Assembly (NCBI GenBank): GCA_028282725.1 | Contig: JANQHF010000003.1 | Coordinates: 1-53,644, forward strand | From: Saprospiraceae bacterium | GTDB taxonomy: Bacteria > Bacteroidota > Bacteroidia > Chitinophagales > Saprospiraceae | Direction: 5' to 3' | Length of the DNA: 53,644 nucleotides | In this document: in pieces, positions 42,337 to 51,055 of the stretch | Numbering within the stretch: position 1 is the stretch's first letter | How the letters are laid out: every line of letters begins with the position of its first letter | The notes under the pieces: model-generated | The model's input: the letters and a program-made list of their open reading frames with translations, nothing else | What the model was told of the DNA's origin: nothing | Databases searched by the model: none | Translations under genes and position numbers: made by a program

Positions 42337-43221
42337 CTATGATAATTGAGAAACAATGTATTCAGCCATCCCGGCTGAAGTACTTGAGGAATAATTGCAC
42401 TTTTTGAAAGTGTCATCATCCGGGGATCCCAGGATAGCATTGGCATGATAATGACCCTGAACATCTTGAGTGCAATAGACTCCCAATGGTAGTTGACAAC
42501 CGCCATCGAGAAGGCGGAGGATAGTTCTTTCAATATTGGTGCAACGGGCAACCGACCGGTCGTGAATTTTATTAATGATTCGCCGGACATGAAGGTCCTT
42601 CTTGCGGCACTGATAAGCGTTCACTCCCTGTCCCGGGGCAGGAACGAATTCAGCAGGGTGAAATTTGACAACTTCCAGAGATCCAAGATCGAGACCCAGT
42701 CTTTCAATTCCGGCAGCGGCAAGAATGAGCGCATCTACTTCAAGGTTCAGTAATTTTTCAATACGGGTCGGTACATTTCCCCGGATGTCCCTCAACTCAA
42801 TATTTTTCGAAAACTGGCCCATTTGTACCTTTCTGCGGATTGATGAAGTACCGATTTTAGCACCATTTGACAACTTAAGGCGGTTGGTTCGATCAACGCG
42901 ACTCGGATGAATGATCAACCAGTCTGCCGGATTGCCTCTTTCGCTTAAGCCCGCAATTGTCAATCGCTCATCTCCGGCTGTGGGGAGATCTTTCAGAGAA
43001 TGGACCGCTATATCTATATTGTCGTCAATCAATGCATCTTCGATTTCCTTGGTAAAGAATCCCTTCCCCTCAATCTTATCAAAACCCAGATGTTGAATTT
43101 GGTCTCCCTTAGTTCTGATCACCACAAGCACACAATCGATGTCGACTGCTTTCAGTTTATCCTTTAGATGATTGGCTTGCCATAAGGCAAGCTCACTTCC
43201 TCTTGTACCTATTCTTAACAT
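42337..43221 (-). CDS. hemC: Hydroxymethylbilane synthase (porphobilinogen deaminase)
   Basis: 294 residues from the ATG at 43221 (MLRIGTRGSELALWQA, the universal opening); a longer frame to 43326 overlaps the lpxD region and is not conserved. It polymerises four porphobilinogen units. The catalytic site AVHSLKDLPT, arginine-rich substrate-binding GTSSIRRKVQ and RGNVPTRIEKL, and the cofactor-bearing Cys in LDGGCQLPLG are all present. It is slightly shorter than the ~310-residue norm because of a reduced C-terminal end. It leads the operon with the degenerate exonuclease, hemD and recN, divergent from lpxD (79 bp). Confidence 0.96.
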   Translation of the reverse strand: MLRIGTRGSELALWQANHLKDKLKAVDIDCVLVVIRTKGDQIQHLGFDKIEGKGFFTKEIEDALIDDNIDIAVHSLKDLPTAGDERLTIAGLSERGNPADWLIIHPSRVDRTNRLKLSNGAKIGTSSIRRKVQMGQFSKNIELRDIRGNVPTRIEKLLNLEVDALILAAAGIERLGLDLGSLEVVKFHPAEFVPAPGQGVNAYQCRKKDLHVRRIINKIHDRSVARCTNIERTILRLLDGGCQLPLGVYCTQDVQGHYHANAILGSPDDDTFKKCNYSSSTSAGMAEYIVSQLS

Positions 43222-43284
43222 ACGAGCATTTATTCGAAACGTCCACAAAAGTCGTCCTTTATGACCAATTTTTGTTGAATGTTC

Positions 43285-43292
43285 TACATTTG
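43285..43292 (+). promoter_or_regulatory. -7 element of the lpxD operon
   Basis: TACATTTG fits TAnnTTTG and ends 8 bp before the ATG at 43301, so the leader would be at most one or two nucleotides. A TTTG occurs at 43271-43274, too close to serve as the -33 box. Confidence 0.45.
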
Positions 43293-43300
43293 AAAGTAGA

Positions 43301-44329
43301 ATGACAATAGATCCCAAATTTCGCACTGCTGGCCAGGTATCCGATCACCTTGAAGGTGAAATCATTGGTGATCCGGATCTTCTGATCAACAATTTGGCCT
43401 CAATTGAAGCGGATCAGGCCAATTCATTGACTTTTTTCGGACATCCCAGGTATGAGCAATATGTATATGGGAACAGACCCAGGGCCATCCTGGTTCCCCA
43501 GAATTTTGTTCCCAGGCAGACAGGTCATATCACCTTTATCAGGGTGAAGGATGTTTACGAGGCCTTGTCCAGAATTTCACATGGATTTCAAGGATCAATG
43601 GATGAGCATGTTGGGATCAGTTTTACCAGTACGATCCATGATTCGGTAAGATTAGGTGCCGATGTGAGTATCGGACATTATTCTGTGGTTGAGGATCACG
43701 TGACAATTGGGGAGAACTCCCGGATTGGAAATCAGGTGACGATCGGCCGGAATGCATCCATTGGATCCGGTTGTATCATTCATGATGGTGTAAAAATTTA
43801 TGGGGGTATCGTGATCGGCAATCGTTGTGTGATTCACTCCAATGCCATCATCGGAGGTGAAGGATTTGGCTTTGCACCGACAGAATCAGGGTTTCAAAGG
43901 ATCCACCACCAGGGATCCGTTATCATCGAAGACGACGTTGAAATAGGCTGTAATACGTGCATTGACCGCGGTGCCATGGGAGATACAGTAATTAAAAAAG
44001 GAGTGAAACTGGACAACCTGATCCAGGTAGGACATGGGGTAGTTATAGAAGAAAATGTGGCGATTGCGGCACAATCAGGTGTTTCGGGCTCCTCAACAAT
44101 TGGAAAAAATAGCATAGTCGGCGGTCAAGTGGGAATTGCGGGTCATGTGAGCATTGCTCCGGGGTCAAAAATTCAAGCGAAATCAGGCGTTGCGAGTGAC
44201 ATTAACCGGCCGGGGAAAAAATGGTACGGCTATCCGGTTCTTTCATACTTCGGTTATTTGAGGTCATTTGTCCTTTTTAAGAGATTGCCGGAACTCTTTG
44301 ATCGAATAAAGAGACTTGAAGAGAAATGA
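43301..44329 (+). CDS. lpxD: UDP-3-O-acyl-glucosamine N-acyltransferase
   Basis: 342 residues, normal for LpxD. An N-terminal uridine-binding domain (to about 100, with NSLTFFGHPRYEQYV) is followed by a long left-handed beta-helix of hexapeptide repeats (VRLGADVSIGHYSVVEDHVTIG). The active-site His lies in the block LIQVGHGVVIEENVAIAAQ, and GGEGFGFAP and RGAMGDT are conserved loops. It adds the N-linked acyl chain to UDP-3-O-acyl-glucosamine in lipid A synthesis. It starts the operon lpxD - lpxC/fabZ - lpxA - ABC ATPase. The start at 43301 gives MTIDPKFRTAGQVSDHLEGE, in line with the family. Confidence 0.96.
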   Translation: MTIDPKFRTAGQVSDHLEGEIIGDPDLLINNLASIEADQANSLTFFGHPRYEQYVYGNRPRAILVPQNFVPRQTGHITFIRVKDVYEALSRISHGFQGSMDEHVGISFTSTIHDSVRLGADVSIGHYSVVEDHVTIGENSRIGNQVTIGRNASIGSGCIIHDGVKIYGGIVIGNRCVIHSNAIIGGEGFGFAPTESGFQRIHHQGSVIIEDDVEIGCNTCIDRGAMGDTVIKKGVKLDNLIQVGHGVVIEENVAIAAQSGVSGSSTIGKNSIVGGQVGIAGHVSIAPGSKIQAKSGVASDINRPGKKWYGYPVLSYFGYLRSFVLFKRLPELFDRIKRLEEK

Positions 44330-44344
44330 GACAAACGGTTCTTC

Positions 44345-44352
44345 TATATTTG
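44345..44352 (+). promoter_or_regulatory. Internal -7 element before lpxC-fabZ
   Basis: TATATTTG in the 45-bp gap between lpxD and lpxC-fabZ fits TAnnTTTG and would give a leader of about 15 nt, so the last three or four genes can be transcribed separately from lpxD. No clear -33 TTTG is at the standard spacing. Confidence 0.45.
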
Positions 44353-44374
44353 CAGGCCAATAACTAATCGCTCT

Positions 44375-45778
44375 ATGTCCTCAGAAAGTCAAAAGCAAGT
44401 TACTATAGAAGGTACGCATAGTTGGGAAGGAACGGGCTTGCATTCCGGTACAACATCAAGAGTGACTGTCCATCCTGCGGATCCTGGCTTTGGAATAAAA
44501 TTTATCGTCGACGGATCAGATGCGATCTTACCTGCCGACATCAAGTACGTCTCTTCCACCGAGCGGAGCACCAATCTCTCGAATGGGAAAATCGATATCA
44601 CCACTGTCGAGCATATGCTTAGTGCTGCTTATGGGGCGGGGATTACCAATATGAAGATTGAAGTGGAAGGTCCGGAAATTCCAATTCTCGATGGAAGTGC
44701 CCAGTCTTTCTTTGAGTGGTTGCATGATCATCGCATAGAACAGGAAGAAACCAATCACAAAATCTGGACACCTGATCGCAACATTGAATTTACGGACCCT
44801 GAAAGTGGTTCATCATATATTCTGATGCCCTCTCCCCACTTGGAGCTGGACGTGATTATGGAGTACAAGGATCATGACTTGGGAAGGCAGGTAACGAGTT
44901 TTGGGGCGAATGATGATTTCTCAAATTTTGCTGACGCAAGAACGTTTGTACTGACGTCCGAACTTGAATCGCTTTGCCAAAAAGGACTGATTAAGGGAGG
45001 AAGTCTTGACAATGCCGTTTTAATTTCCTCCGGAGAAACGGGAAGACAGGAGCTCGAAAAAGCTGTTGATCTCTTAGGCAAGACGAATAAAGAGGAAATC
45101 CTGGAATCCTTTGACCGGGGGCATGAATTAAAATACAAGGATGAGTTGGCCCGGCATAAACTCGTGGATCTAATTGGTGACCTATCGCTGTTGGGAGTAA
45201 GGATCAATGCCAGGATCATCGCCAAAAAACCAGGTCATACGGGGAATACCGCCTTTATGCGGCATCTGAAACCACTTGTTCAGAAGGCTCTTCGACAGCA
45301 GGGGAGACCAAATTATGACCCATCTGCAAAGGCCATATATAACACCGTAGAAATTCAAGGTTTTTTACCGCACCGGTATCCTTTTCTCCTGGTTGACAAA
45401 ATCATCGAACTGTCTGATACTAAGGTCGTCGGGGTAAAGAATGTTTCTTTTAATGAATATATGTTTCAGGGACACTTCCCGGGGAACCCGGTCTTTCCCG
45501 GTGTTCTCCAAATGGAGGCTCTTGCCCAAACGGGAGGTATCCTTGCACTGAATACCGTCGATAATCCATCAGACTGGGATACCTACTTCTTAAAAATGAA
45601 TAATGTGAAATTCAAAAGGAAAGTAGTTCCTGGCGATACGCTCATCTTAAAGATGGAATTACTTTCACCGATCAGACGTGGGATTGTTCACATGCAGGGA
45701 ACAGCATACGTAGGGGATTATGTCGTTTCCGAAGGCGAACTCACCGCACAAATAGTCGATCGTACAACGCTTAAATGA
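44375..45778 (+). CDS. lpxC-fabZ: Bifunctional UDP-3-O-acyl-N-acetylglucosamine deacetylase / 3-hydroxyacyl-ACP dehydratase
   Basis: 467 residues. Residues about 1-305 are LpxC, a zinc deacetylase that commits to lipid A, with the metal His in TTVEHMLSAAYG and HKLVDLIGDLSLLG giving the second His and the Asp. Residues about 320-467 are FabZ, the hot-dog dehydratase of fatty-acid elongation, with PHRYPFLLVDKI and the active-site GHFPGNPVFPGVLQMEALAQTGG (His and Glu). This fusion is a well-known mark of Bacteroidota. One protein thus balances two pathways that share 3-hydroxyacyl-ACP. It overlaps lpxA by 4 bp (ATGA), showing translational coupling. Confidence 0.97.
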   Translation: MSSESQKQVTIEGTHSWEGTGLHSGTTSRVTVHPADPGFGIKFIVDGSDAILPADIKYVSSTERSTNLSNGKIDITTVEHMLSAAYGAGITNMKIEVEGPEIPILDGSAQSFFEWLHDHRIEQEETNHKIWTPDRNIEFTDPESGSSYILMPSPHLELDVIMEYKDHDLGRQVTSFGANDDFSNFADARTFVLTSELESLCQKGLIKGGSLDNAVLISSGETGRQELEKAVDLLGKTNKEEILESFDRGHELKYKDELARHKLVDLIGDLSLLGVRINARIIAKKPGHTGNTAFMRHLKPLVQKALRQQGRPNYDPSAKAIYNTVEIQGFLPHRYPFLLVDKIIELSDTKVVGVKNVSFNEYMFQGHFPGNPVFPGVLQMEALAQTGGILALNTVDNPSDWDTYFLKMNNVKFKRKVVPGDTLILKMELLSPIRRGIVHMQGTAYVGDYVVSEGELTAQIVDRTTLK

Positions 45779-46575
45779 ACTTTGCCGAACATTCAATAGT
45801 CCATCCTGGCGCCCGGATAGATCAGGATGTTATTATTGAACCATTTGTGATCATTGAGCAGGATGTTCAGATCGGTAAAGGGACAACAATTGCTTCACAC
45901 GCAGTGATTAAAAACGGTACACGTATTGGCAAGCATTGTAACATTCACGAAGGAGCTATTATTGGGGGAGACCCTCAGGATCAAAAGTATAAGGGCGAAC
46001 CCACCCTATTACTGATTGATGATCACGTTACGATCAGAGAATACTGCACCATCAATCGCGGAACCAGGGCAAAAGGGGAAACACTGGTCAAACGTGGCGC
46101 ACTGATCATGGCTTACTGTCATGTTGCCCATGATTGTCTGATAAAAGAGGGTGCCGTTTTGTCCAACAACGTACAATTAGCTGGTCACGTGACCATAGGT
46201 GAACGGGCAATTATTGGGGGTATGACGGCCGTCCAGCAATTCCTGCACATTGGAGATCACACGTTCATCGGTGGGGGCACCCTGGTAAGGAAGGATGTTC
46301 CTCCGTATATCCGGGTTGCGCGTGAGCCACTTTCTTATGTTGGCGTAAATACCATAGGTCTGCGGAGAAGAGGCTTTTCAGACAAAGACATCCATTTGAT
46401 TCAGGAAATCTACAGGATACTATTTGTTAAAAATCACAATCTTTCACAGGGATTGGATCAATTGAGAGAGGTAATTGATCCCCATCCTATAAAGGAGGAA
46501 ATCATTTCTTTTGTGGTTGGAAGTGAAAAAGGGATTATCCGCGGATTCAAACAAACGAGTATTGATGAAAATTGA
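45775..46575 (+). CDS. lpxA: Acyl-ACP--UDP-N-acetylglucosamine O-acyltransferase
   Basis: 266 residues, standard length. It is a left-handed beta-helix trimer that transfers 3-hydroxyacyl from ACP to UDP-GlcNAc, the first lipid A step. Typical blocks are VHPGARIDQDVIIEPFVII, HEGAIIGGDPQDQKYKGE, the catalytic-His region MAYCHVAHDC (His-Val-Ala-His), and GGMTAVQQF for acyl-chain measuring, then the C-terminal helical domain. It starts within the end of lpxC-fabZ and is overlapped by 11 bp by the next gene, an ABC ATPase, so the four genes are probably translated as one unit. Confidence 0.97.
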   Translation: MNFAEHSIVHPGARIDQDVIIEPFVIIEQDVQIGKGTTIASHAVIKNGTRIGKHCNIHEGAIIGGDPQDQKYKGEPTLLLIDDHVTIREYCTINRGTRAKGETLVKRGALIMAYCHVAHDCLIKEGAVLSNNVQLAGHVTIGERAIIGGMTAVQQFLHIGDHTFIGGGTLVRKDVPPYIRVAREPLSYVGVNTIGLRRRGFSDKDIHLIQEIYRILFVKNHNLSQGLDQLREVIDPHPIKEEIISFVVGSEKGIIRGFKQTSIDEN

Positions 46576-47182
46576 ATTGAAAAATATTTCTAAGCGATAT
46601 TCGGACGAATGGATTCTAAGAAATATCAATTTTAGCTTTTCATCCAATTCGATCTATGGCATTGAAGGATCGAATGGATCAGGGAAGTCGACACTGATCA
46701 AAATAATTGCCGGGTATTTATCTCCTTCGCTCGGAACGGTCAGGTACTTCTCGAATTCCAATGAAACCATAGAACGAGACGAAATTTATCGTTCATGTTC
46801 TATTTGGGGTCCATATTGTACGCTTCTGCAACAAATGAAGGTGGATGAGATCGTTGACTACTATTATACGTTCAAGGGCATGCGGAATACACAAAACAGA
46901 AGTGAGTTTCTGCAAAGCGCAGGGCTGGCATCGTTGGCCGGACAGGCTATCCATTCACTCTCTTCGGGACAAACTCAAAAACTAGGTCTGGCACTTTGCA
47001 TCTTCTCTGACAGTGAACTCGTCTTGCTCGATGAGCCGGGATCTTTCCTGGACAAAGAATCAACCGAATGGCTCTACAGACAAATTGAGTATCAGGCGCA
47101 AGAAAGGATCTTTATCATTTCGTCCAACGAACCTCAGGATTTGGCAATTACATCTCAGCGTCTGAATGTAGAAGACTTCTAA
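46565..47182 (+). CDS. ABC transporter ATP-binding protein (no permease adjacent)
   Basis: 205 residues from the ATG at 46565; the longer frame from 46511 extends into lpxA and is not needed. Walker A is GSNGSGKST, signature LSSGQTQKLGLAL, Walker B LVLLDEPGSFLD with the catalytic-Glu position kept; the switch His is replaced by Asn (SSNEPQD). Size and sequence fit a compact ATPase of the CcmA/heme-export or ABC-2 group. No membrane partner follows, because the next gene is on the other strand. Co-translation with lpxA suggests a link to envelope lipid transport, but this is inference. Confidence 0.85.
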   Translation: MKIELKNISKRYSDEWILRNINFSFSSNSIYGIEGSNGSGKSTLIKIIAGYLSPSLGTVRYFSNSNETIERDEIYRSCSIWGPYCTLLQQMKVDEIVDYYYTFKGMRNTQNRSEFLQSAGLASLAGQAIHSLSSGQTQKLGLALCIFSDSELVLLDEPGSFLDKESTEWLYRQIEYQAQERIFIISSNEPQDLAITSQRLNVEDF

Positions 47183-47204
47183 ATAATGTTGAAGTCTTGT
47201 GATC

Positions 47205-48077
47205 TCATAGAGATGATACCAGGTATTTTACAAGGACCTTTTCTATAAAGATGGCTTCGATCTTCTGGCCATCTTTTACAAAAATACAAACTGTCTTCTC
47301 AAAGCCACATGCTGATTCTGTATTAAGATCTTTAGGTATTCCCAAAATGGTCATCGCTTGTTCCATGGTCATTCCTTTGGTGAGTGTACTCCCGGTTGTG
47401 CCCGACACGGTACTGCTGGTGCCTGTTACCGGACTAAAACTGACATAATCCCGGAGGGCTTGTCGAATGCTTGCAAAGGTCAACTCATTTCTTCCGATTT
47501 TGTAATCGTACCTGATATTAAATCGTGAGCCACCCTGGAGCCTTTGTTCCTGAATCCTTGATTTTTTCATTTCAGATTTCAGCGCAGCTTGTCTACGACT
47601 CTCATTTTTTGCAATCTTCAGTTCCCTCTTGAGATCATTCAGTTCATTTTCCAGTTTACTTCGATTTGGCAATTTTTTATCCTTGTCCTCTCTCAATATT
47701 TGTTCAATTTCTTTCTGTCTGGAGGACTTGGGAATATATTCTGCAGAAACATGTCCTGATTCATCACCCATGGTACCATAACCTCCTCCGGCAAGTTGGA
47801 ATTCTATGTGTTTTCCCCTCTTTTTAATCTTTGTGATCATGACAAGATCACCGGGGAAAAGGGAAGTTCCATATTTCTTTATCCTTCTCGAGTATTCATC
47901 GTATTTGAGTTTCACGGGTTTATCGGCATAGATGTCAATGCCTTCTGATGAGGCCGGCATTTCGATTAAAATCTCTACCCGCTTACCTTCTAATTGCGCC
48001 TTTAAATCGGCTTCAGATTGCGAGAATAGGGTACTTGAAACTAGGAATAGCCAGAGTATGTTGATCGGTGTTTTCAT
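47205..48077 (-). CDS. Secreted protein with coiled coil and BamE/SmpA-like C-terminus
   Basis: 290 residues with a signal peptide (INILWLFLVSSTLFSQS). A small beta domain (about 30-110) with GTSLFPGDLVMITKIKKRGKHIEFQLAGGGYGT is followed by a Lys/Glu-rich coiled coil (about 118-170). After a Ser/Thr/Gly-rich linker (TGTSSTVSGTTGSTLT), the last ~65 residues read LTKGMTMEQAMTILGIPKDLNTESACGFEKTVCIFVKDGQKIEAIFIEKVL. The GMTxEQAxxILGxP pattern is the SmpA/BamE two-helix-plus-sheet motif, and a Cys pair lies in it. Possible role in envelope assembly or stability; no partner gene is adjacent. It converges with the ABC ATPase gene. Confidence 0.7.
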   Translation of the reverse strand: MKTPINILWLFLVSSTLFSQSEADLKAQLEGKRVEILIEMPASSEGIDIYADKPVKLKYDEYSRRIKKYGTSLFPGDLVMITKIKKRGKHIEFQLAGGGYGTMGDESGHVSAEYIPKSSRQKEIEQILREDKDKKLPNRSKLENELNDLKRELKIAKNESRRQAALKSEMKKSRIQEQRLQGGSRFNIRYDYKIGRNELTFASIRQALRDYVSFSPVTGTSSTVSGTTGSTLTKGMTMEQAMTILGIPKDLNTESACGFEKTVCIFVKDGQKIEAIFIEKVLVKYLVSSL

Positions 48078-48185
48078 AAGAAATAAGGTTGTTCCTTAAA
48101 GTTAAATGACTTTATAAAAGGATCAAAAAAATTCATTGATGACTGTTTACAATGCTTACTTTACGGTACGAATTGGTAAAAGTTC

Positions 48186-48437
48186 ATGGATCACTCAAAA
48201 AAACAGTATTGGCAGATCAATCTACGGTATTTGATCTTTCTGCTTGCAATTTGGTTTTTTATTTCCTACGGCTGCGGAATTCTATGGGCCGATTTTTTCA
48301 ATGAATTTCAGATTGCCGGTTTTCCTCTTGGCTTTTGGTTTGCCCAACAAGGTTCCATATATGTTTTTGTGGTATTGATTTTTGTCTATGTCATCTTGAT
48401 GAACAGACTTGATAAAAGATTTGATCTCGACGAATAA
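48186..48437 (+). CDS. DUF4212 protein (small subunit of a sodium:solute symporter)
   Basis: 83 residues with two TM helices (YLIFLLAIWFFISYGCGILW and IYVFVVLIFVYVILMN), separated by the loop with ADFFNEFQIAGFPLGFWFAQQGS, the DUF4212 hallmark. It is located 9 bp before the large symporter gene, as in the VC_2705-type symporter pairs where it acts as a small partner subunit, possibly assisting insertion or activity. Length and topology match the family. Confidence 0.93.
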   Translation: MDHSKKQYWQINLRYLIFLLAIWFFISYGCGILWADFFNEFQIAGFPLGFWFAQQGSIYVFVVLIFVYVILMNRLDKRFDLDE

Positions 48438-48446
48438 TCAGGGCAA

Positions 48447-50171
48447 ATGATTCAAACCTGGACGTATACAATCGTAGGCATTACCTTCTTACTTTATATA
48501 GGTGTTGCTATTTGGTCACGTGCTGGGTCTACCAAAGAGTTCTATGTAGCAGGTGGTGGTGTCCATCCCGTACTCAATGGCATGGCAACTGCGGCCGACT
48601 GGATGTCAGCCGCATCCTTTCTGTCGATGGCAGGGTTGATTTCATTCATGGGATTTGACGGCTCCCAATATCTCATGGGATGGACAGGCGGTTACGTTTT
48701 GCTGGCACTCCTGCTTGCTCCTTATCTAAGAAAATTTGGAAAATTTACAGTCCCTGACTTCATTGGTGAGAGATATTATTCTCATACCGCCAGGATTGTC
48801 GCCGTGGTCTGTGCCTTGTTCGTATCGTTCACATATGTAGTCGGACAAATGAAAGGAGTGGGAGTCGCATTCAGCAGATTTCTCAATATGCCTTTTGAAG
48901 TAGGTGTAATCGTTGGAGTAGCCATCGTCTTTTTTTATGCTGTTCTCGGTGGTATGAAGGGTATAACCTATACTCAGGTAGCACAGTATTGTGTGCTGAT
49001 ATTTGCGTTTACTGTTCCGGCAGTTTTCATTTCGATCCAGATGGTGGACCATCCGATCCCTCAGATTGGCATGGGAGCTGATCTGCCTGATGGGACAGCC
49101 CTTCTCGCCAAGCTCAATCAATTATCAATTGATCTGGGTTTTCATGAATATACTTCTCCTGACAAACCGCGCATCGATCTGTTCTGTGTCACTGCAGCAT
49201 TAATGCTGGGCACAGCGGGTTTGCCTCATGTTATCGTAAGATTTTTTACGGTACCCAAGGTTCGGGATGCCCGTATTTCAGCCGGATGGGCCCTCCTGTT
49301 TATTGCCATACTTTATACGACTGCTCCGGCAGTGGCGGTATTTGCCCGTACCAATTTGATCAATACGGTTGACCAGGTTGAATATGCCAACATTCCCTCC
49401 TGGTTTAAAAGTTGGGAGACGACAGGTCTGCTTGCCTTCGAAGACAAGAACGGTGACGGACATATTCAATACTACAATGATCAGAATCCTTCCTTTATTC
49501 AAGAAGTTGCCGAACCCAATGGATGGAAGGGTAGTGAACTAACCATAGATCGGGACATAATGGTTTTGGCTAATCCTGAAATTGCCAATTTGCCGGCATG
49601 GGTGATTGCCCTGGTGGTTGCCGGCGGACTTGCCGCAGCCTTGTCGACAGCCGCTGGTCTGTTACTCGTTATTTCTACTTCTATCTCCCATGATTTGTTA
49701 AAAAAATGGTTGCGGACGGATATAACCGAGAGGAGAGAGCTTTTGACGGCTCGAATTTCAATCGCCGTCGCGGTTATTATTGCCGGATATGCAGGCTACA
49801 ATCCGCCTGATTATGTAGCAGCGATTGTGGCCTTCGCCTTTGGATTGGCTGCCGCCTCATTTTTCCCCGCACTAATCCTGGGAATTTTTGATAAAAGAAT
49901 GAATATGCCGGGTGCTGTTTCAGGAATGGTGATCGGTTTGATCTTTACAGCGAGCTATATCATTTATTTCAAATTCGGTGGTGGAGTAGGGCACCCTGAA
50001 CAATATTTATGGAACATCAGCCCCGAGGGAATCGGGACGATAGGAATGCTGACCAATTTGATTGTTGCCATTGTCGTAAGTCGATTGACAGCTCCGCCAC
50101 CATTGGAAGTTCAGGAATTGGTGGAAGATATTCGTGTACCCAGAGGAGCGGGAAAACCATCAGCTCATTAA
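48447..50171 (+). CDS. Sodium:solute symporter family protein (VC_2705/ActP-like)
   Basis: 574 residues with about 13 TM helices: an opening helix (TIVGITFLLYIGVAIW), then FYVAGGGVHPVLNGMATAADWMSAASFLSMAG (SSS core), GWTGGYVLLALLLAP, and the family stretch FFTVPKVRDARISAGWA. The central soluble loop contains an EF-hand-like segment DKNGDGHIQYYN (near 49440), with position 12 Asn rather than Glu. Members import acetate, short-chain carboxylates or amino acids with Na+. The substrate here is unknown. It forms a pair with the DUF4212 gene, and the DMT gene begins 3 bp later. Confidence 0.92.
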   Translation: MIQTWTYTIVGITFLLYIGVAIWSRAGSTKEFYVAGGGVHPVLNGMATAADWMSAASFLSMAGLISFMGFDGSQYLMGWTGGYVLLALLLAPYLRKFGKFTVPDFIGERYYSHTARIVAVVCALFVSFTYVVGQMKGVGVAFSRFLNMPFEVGVIVGVAIVFFYAVLGGMKGITYTQVAQYCVLIFAFTVPAVFISIQMVDHPIPQIGMGADLPDGTALLAKLNQLSIDLGFHEYTSPDKPRIDLFCVTAALMLGTAGLPHVIVRFFTVPKVRDARISAGWALLFIAILYTTAPAVAVFARTNLINTVDQVEYANIPSWFKSWETTGLLAFEDKNGDGHIQYYNDQNPSFIQEVAEPNGWKGSELTIDRDIMVLANPEIANLPAWVIALVVAGGLAAALSTAAGLLLVISTSISHDLLKKWLRTDITERRELLTARISIAVAVIIAGYAGYNPPDYVAAIVAFAFGLAAASFFPALILGIFDKRMNMPGAVSGMVIGLIFTASYIIYFKFGGGVGHPEQYLWNISPEGIGTIGMLTNLIVAIVVSRLTAPPPLEVQELVEDIRVPRGAGKPSAH

Positions 50172-50174
50172 TTG

Positions 50175-51023
50175 ATGGGAGACAAGTGGCGGTTTATTGA
50201 GTTTAACATCGGTATTTTCCTGATGAGTACATCTGCTGTTCTCGGCAGATACATTCTGGCCTCTTCTACGGTAGTCGTTTTCTGGAGATGCCTGATCGGT
50301 GCTATATGCCTGATATTCATAACCCGTATGATGAGGGATTCATTCCGTTTCAACTGGATTCGCCACGGCCGGATTCTCTTCATATCTTCTGTTCTGATGG
50401 CTGTCCATTGGGTTACCTACTTTTATTCGCTGGACTTTTCGAATGTATCTATAGCCCTTCTGACGTTGTATACATTTCCCGCCATGACCGCATTGATGGA
50501 GCCGCTATGGTATCGCTATCGGATTCCGGGAAAAGATCTCGTTTTGGCTGGAGTCGTTATCATTGCCGTATTGATTATTTCACCTCCGTTAAAAGAAGGA
50601 TCAAATATCGTACTTGCCATTATTTTGGGTCTGTTTTCGGCATTCTGTTACAGCCTGAGGAACATCCTCCTGGTGTCCATAACTACCAAATATCCGGGAT
50701 CCACATTGATGATGTATCAATTGGTCTTTATGACATTGCTGCTGCTTCCGTTTTCTCTTATGATCGAAGTGGATTATCGCGAATTTCAATGGATTGCAGT
50801 TCTTTTTCTCGGCATCCTGACAACTGCTGCTGCACATACACTTTTTTTGCGTGGATTGAGTTATTATACGGCTTCTACGGCAAGCTTGTTTGCGACGATT
50901 GTACCTGTATATGCTATTACCTGGGGCTATCTCTTTCTCAGGGAGATACCGAGATTGAATACCCTGATCGGTGGCGTGTTAATTGTCGGGGTGGTGTTTG
51001 TGAAAGCGCTGGAAAGGAAGTGA
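50175..51023 (+). CDS. EamA/DMT superfamily transporter
   Basis: 282 residues (the TTG at 50172 lies just before). Ten TM helices in two five-helix EamA repeats, with characteristic short helices (IEFNIGIFLMSTSAVLGRYI; VVFWRCLIGAICLIFITRM; WVTYFYSLDFSNVSIALLTLYTFPAMTALMEPL in the first half and SLRNILLVSITTKYPG, GLSYYTASTASLFATIVPVYAITWGYLFLREIP in the second). Drug/metabolite exporters of this family move small metabolites; direction and substrate are not readable. It closes the plus-strand run after the symporter. The long frame at 50288-51061 on the same strand is an out-of-frame reading. Confidence 0.9.
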   Translation: MGDKWRFIEFNIGIFLMSTSAVLGRYILASSTVVVFWRCLIGAICLIFITRMMRDSFRFNWIRHGRILFISSVLMAVHWVTYFYSLDFSNVSIALLTLYTFPAMTALMEPLWYRYRIPGKDLVLAGVVIIAVLIISPPLKEGSNIVLAIILGLFSAFCYSLRNILLVSITTKYPGSTLMMYQLVFMTLLLLPFSLMIEVDYREFQWIAVLFLGILTTAAAHTLFLRGLSYYTASTASLFATIVPVYAITWGYLFLREIPRLNTLIGGVLIVGVVFVKALERK

Positions 51024-51055
51024 TCCAACAGAGGAATCCAGGATGGTTCAAGTCC

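Noticed and set aside
43222-43326. N-terminal extension of hemC
   Set aside because: MLRIGTRGSELALWQ at 43221 is the universal HemC start; the extension overlaps the lpxD start.
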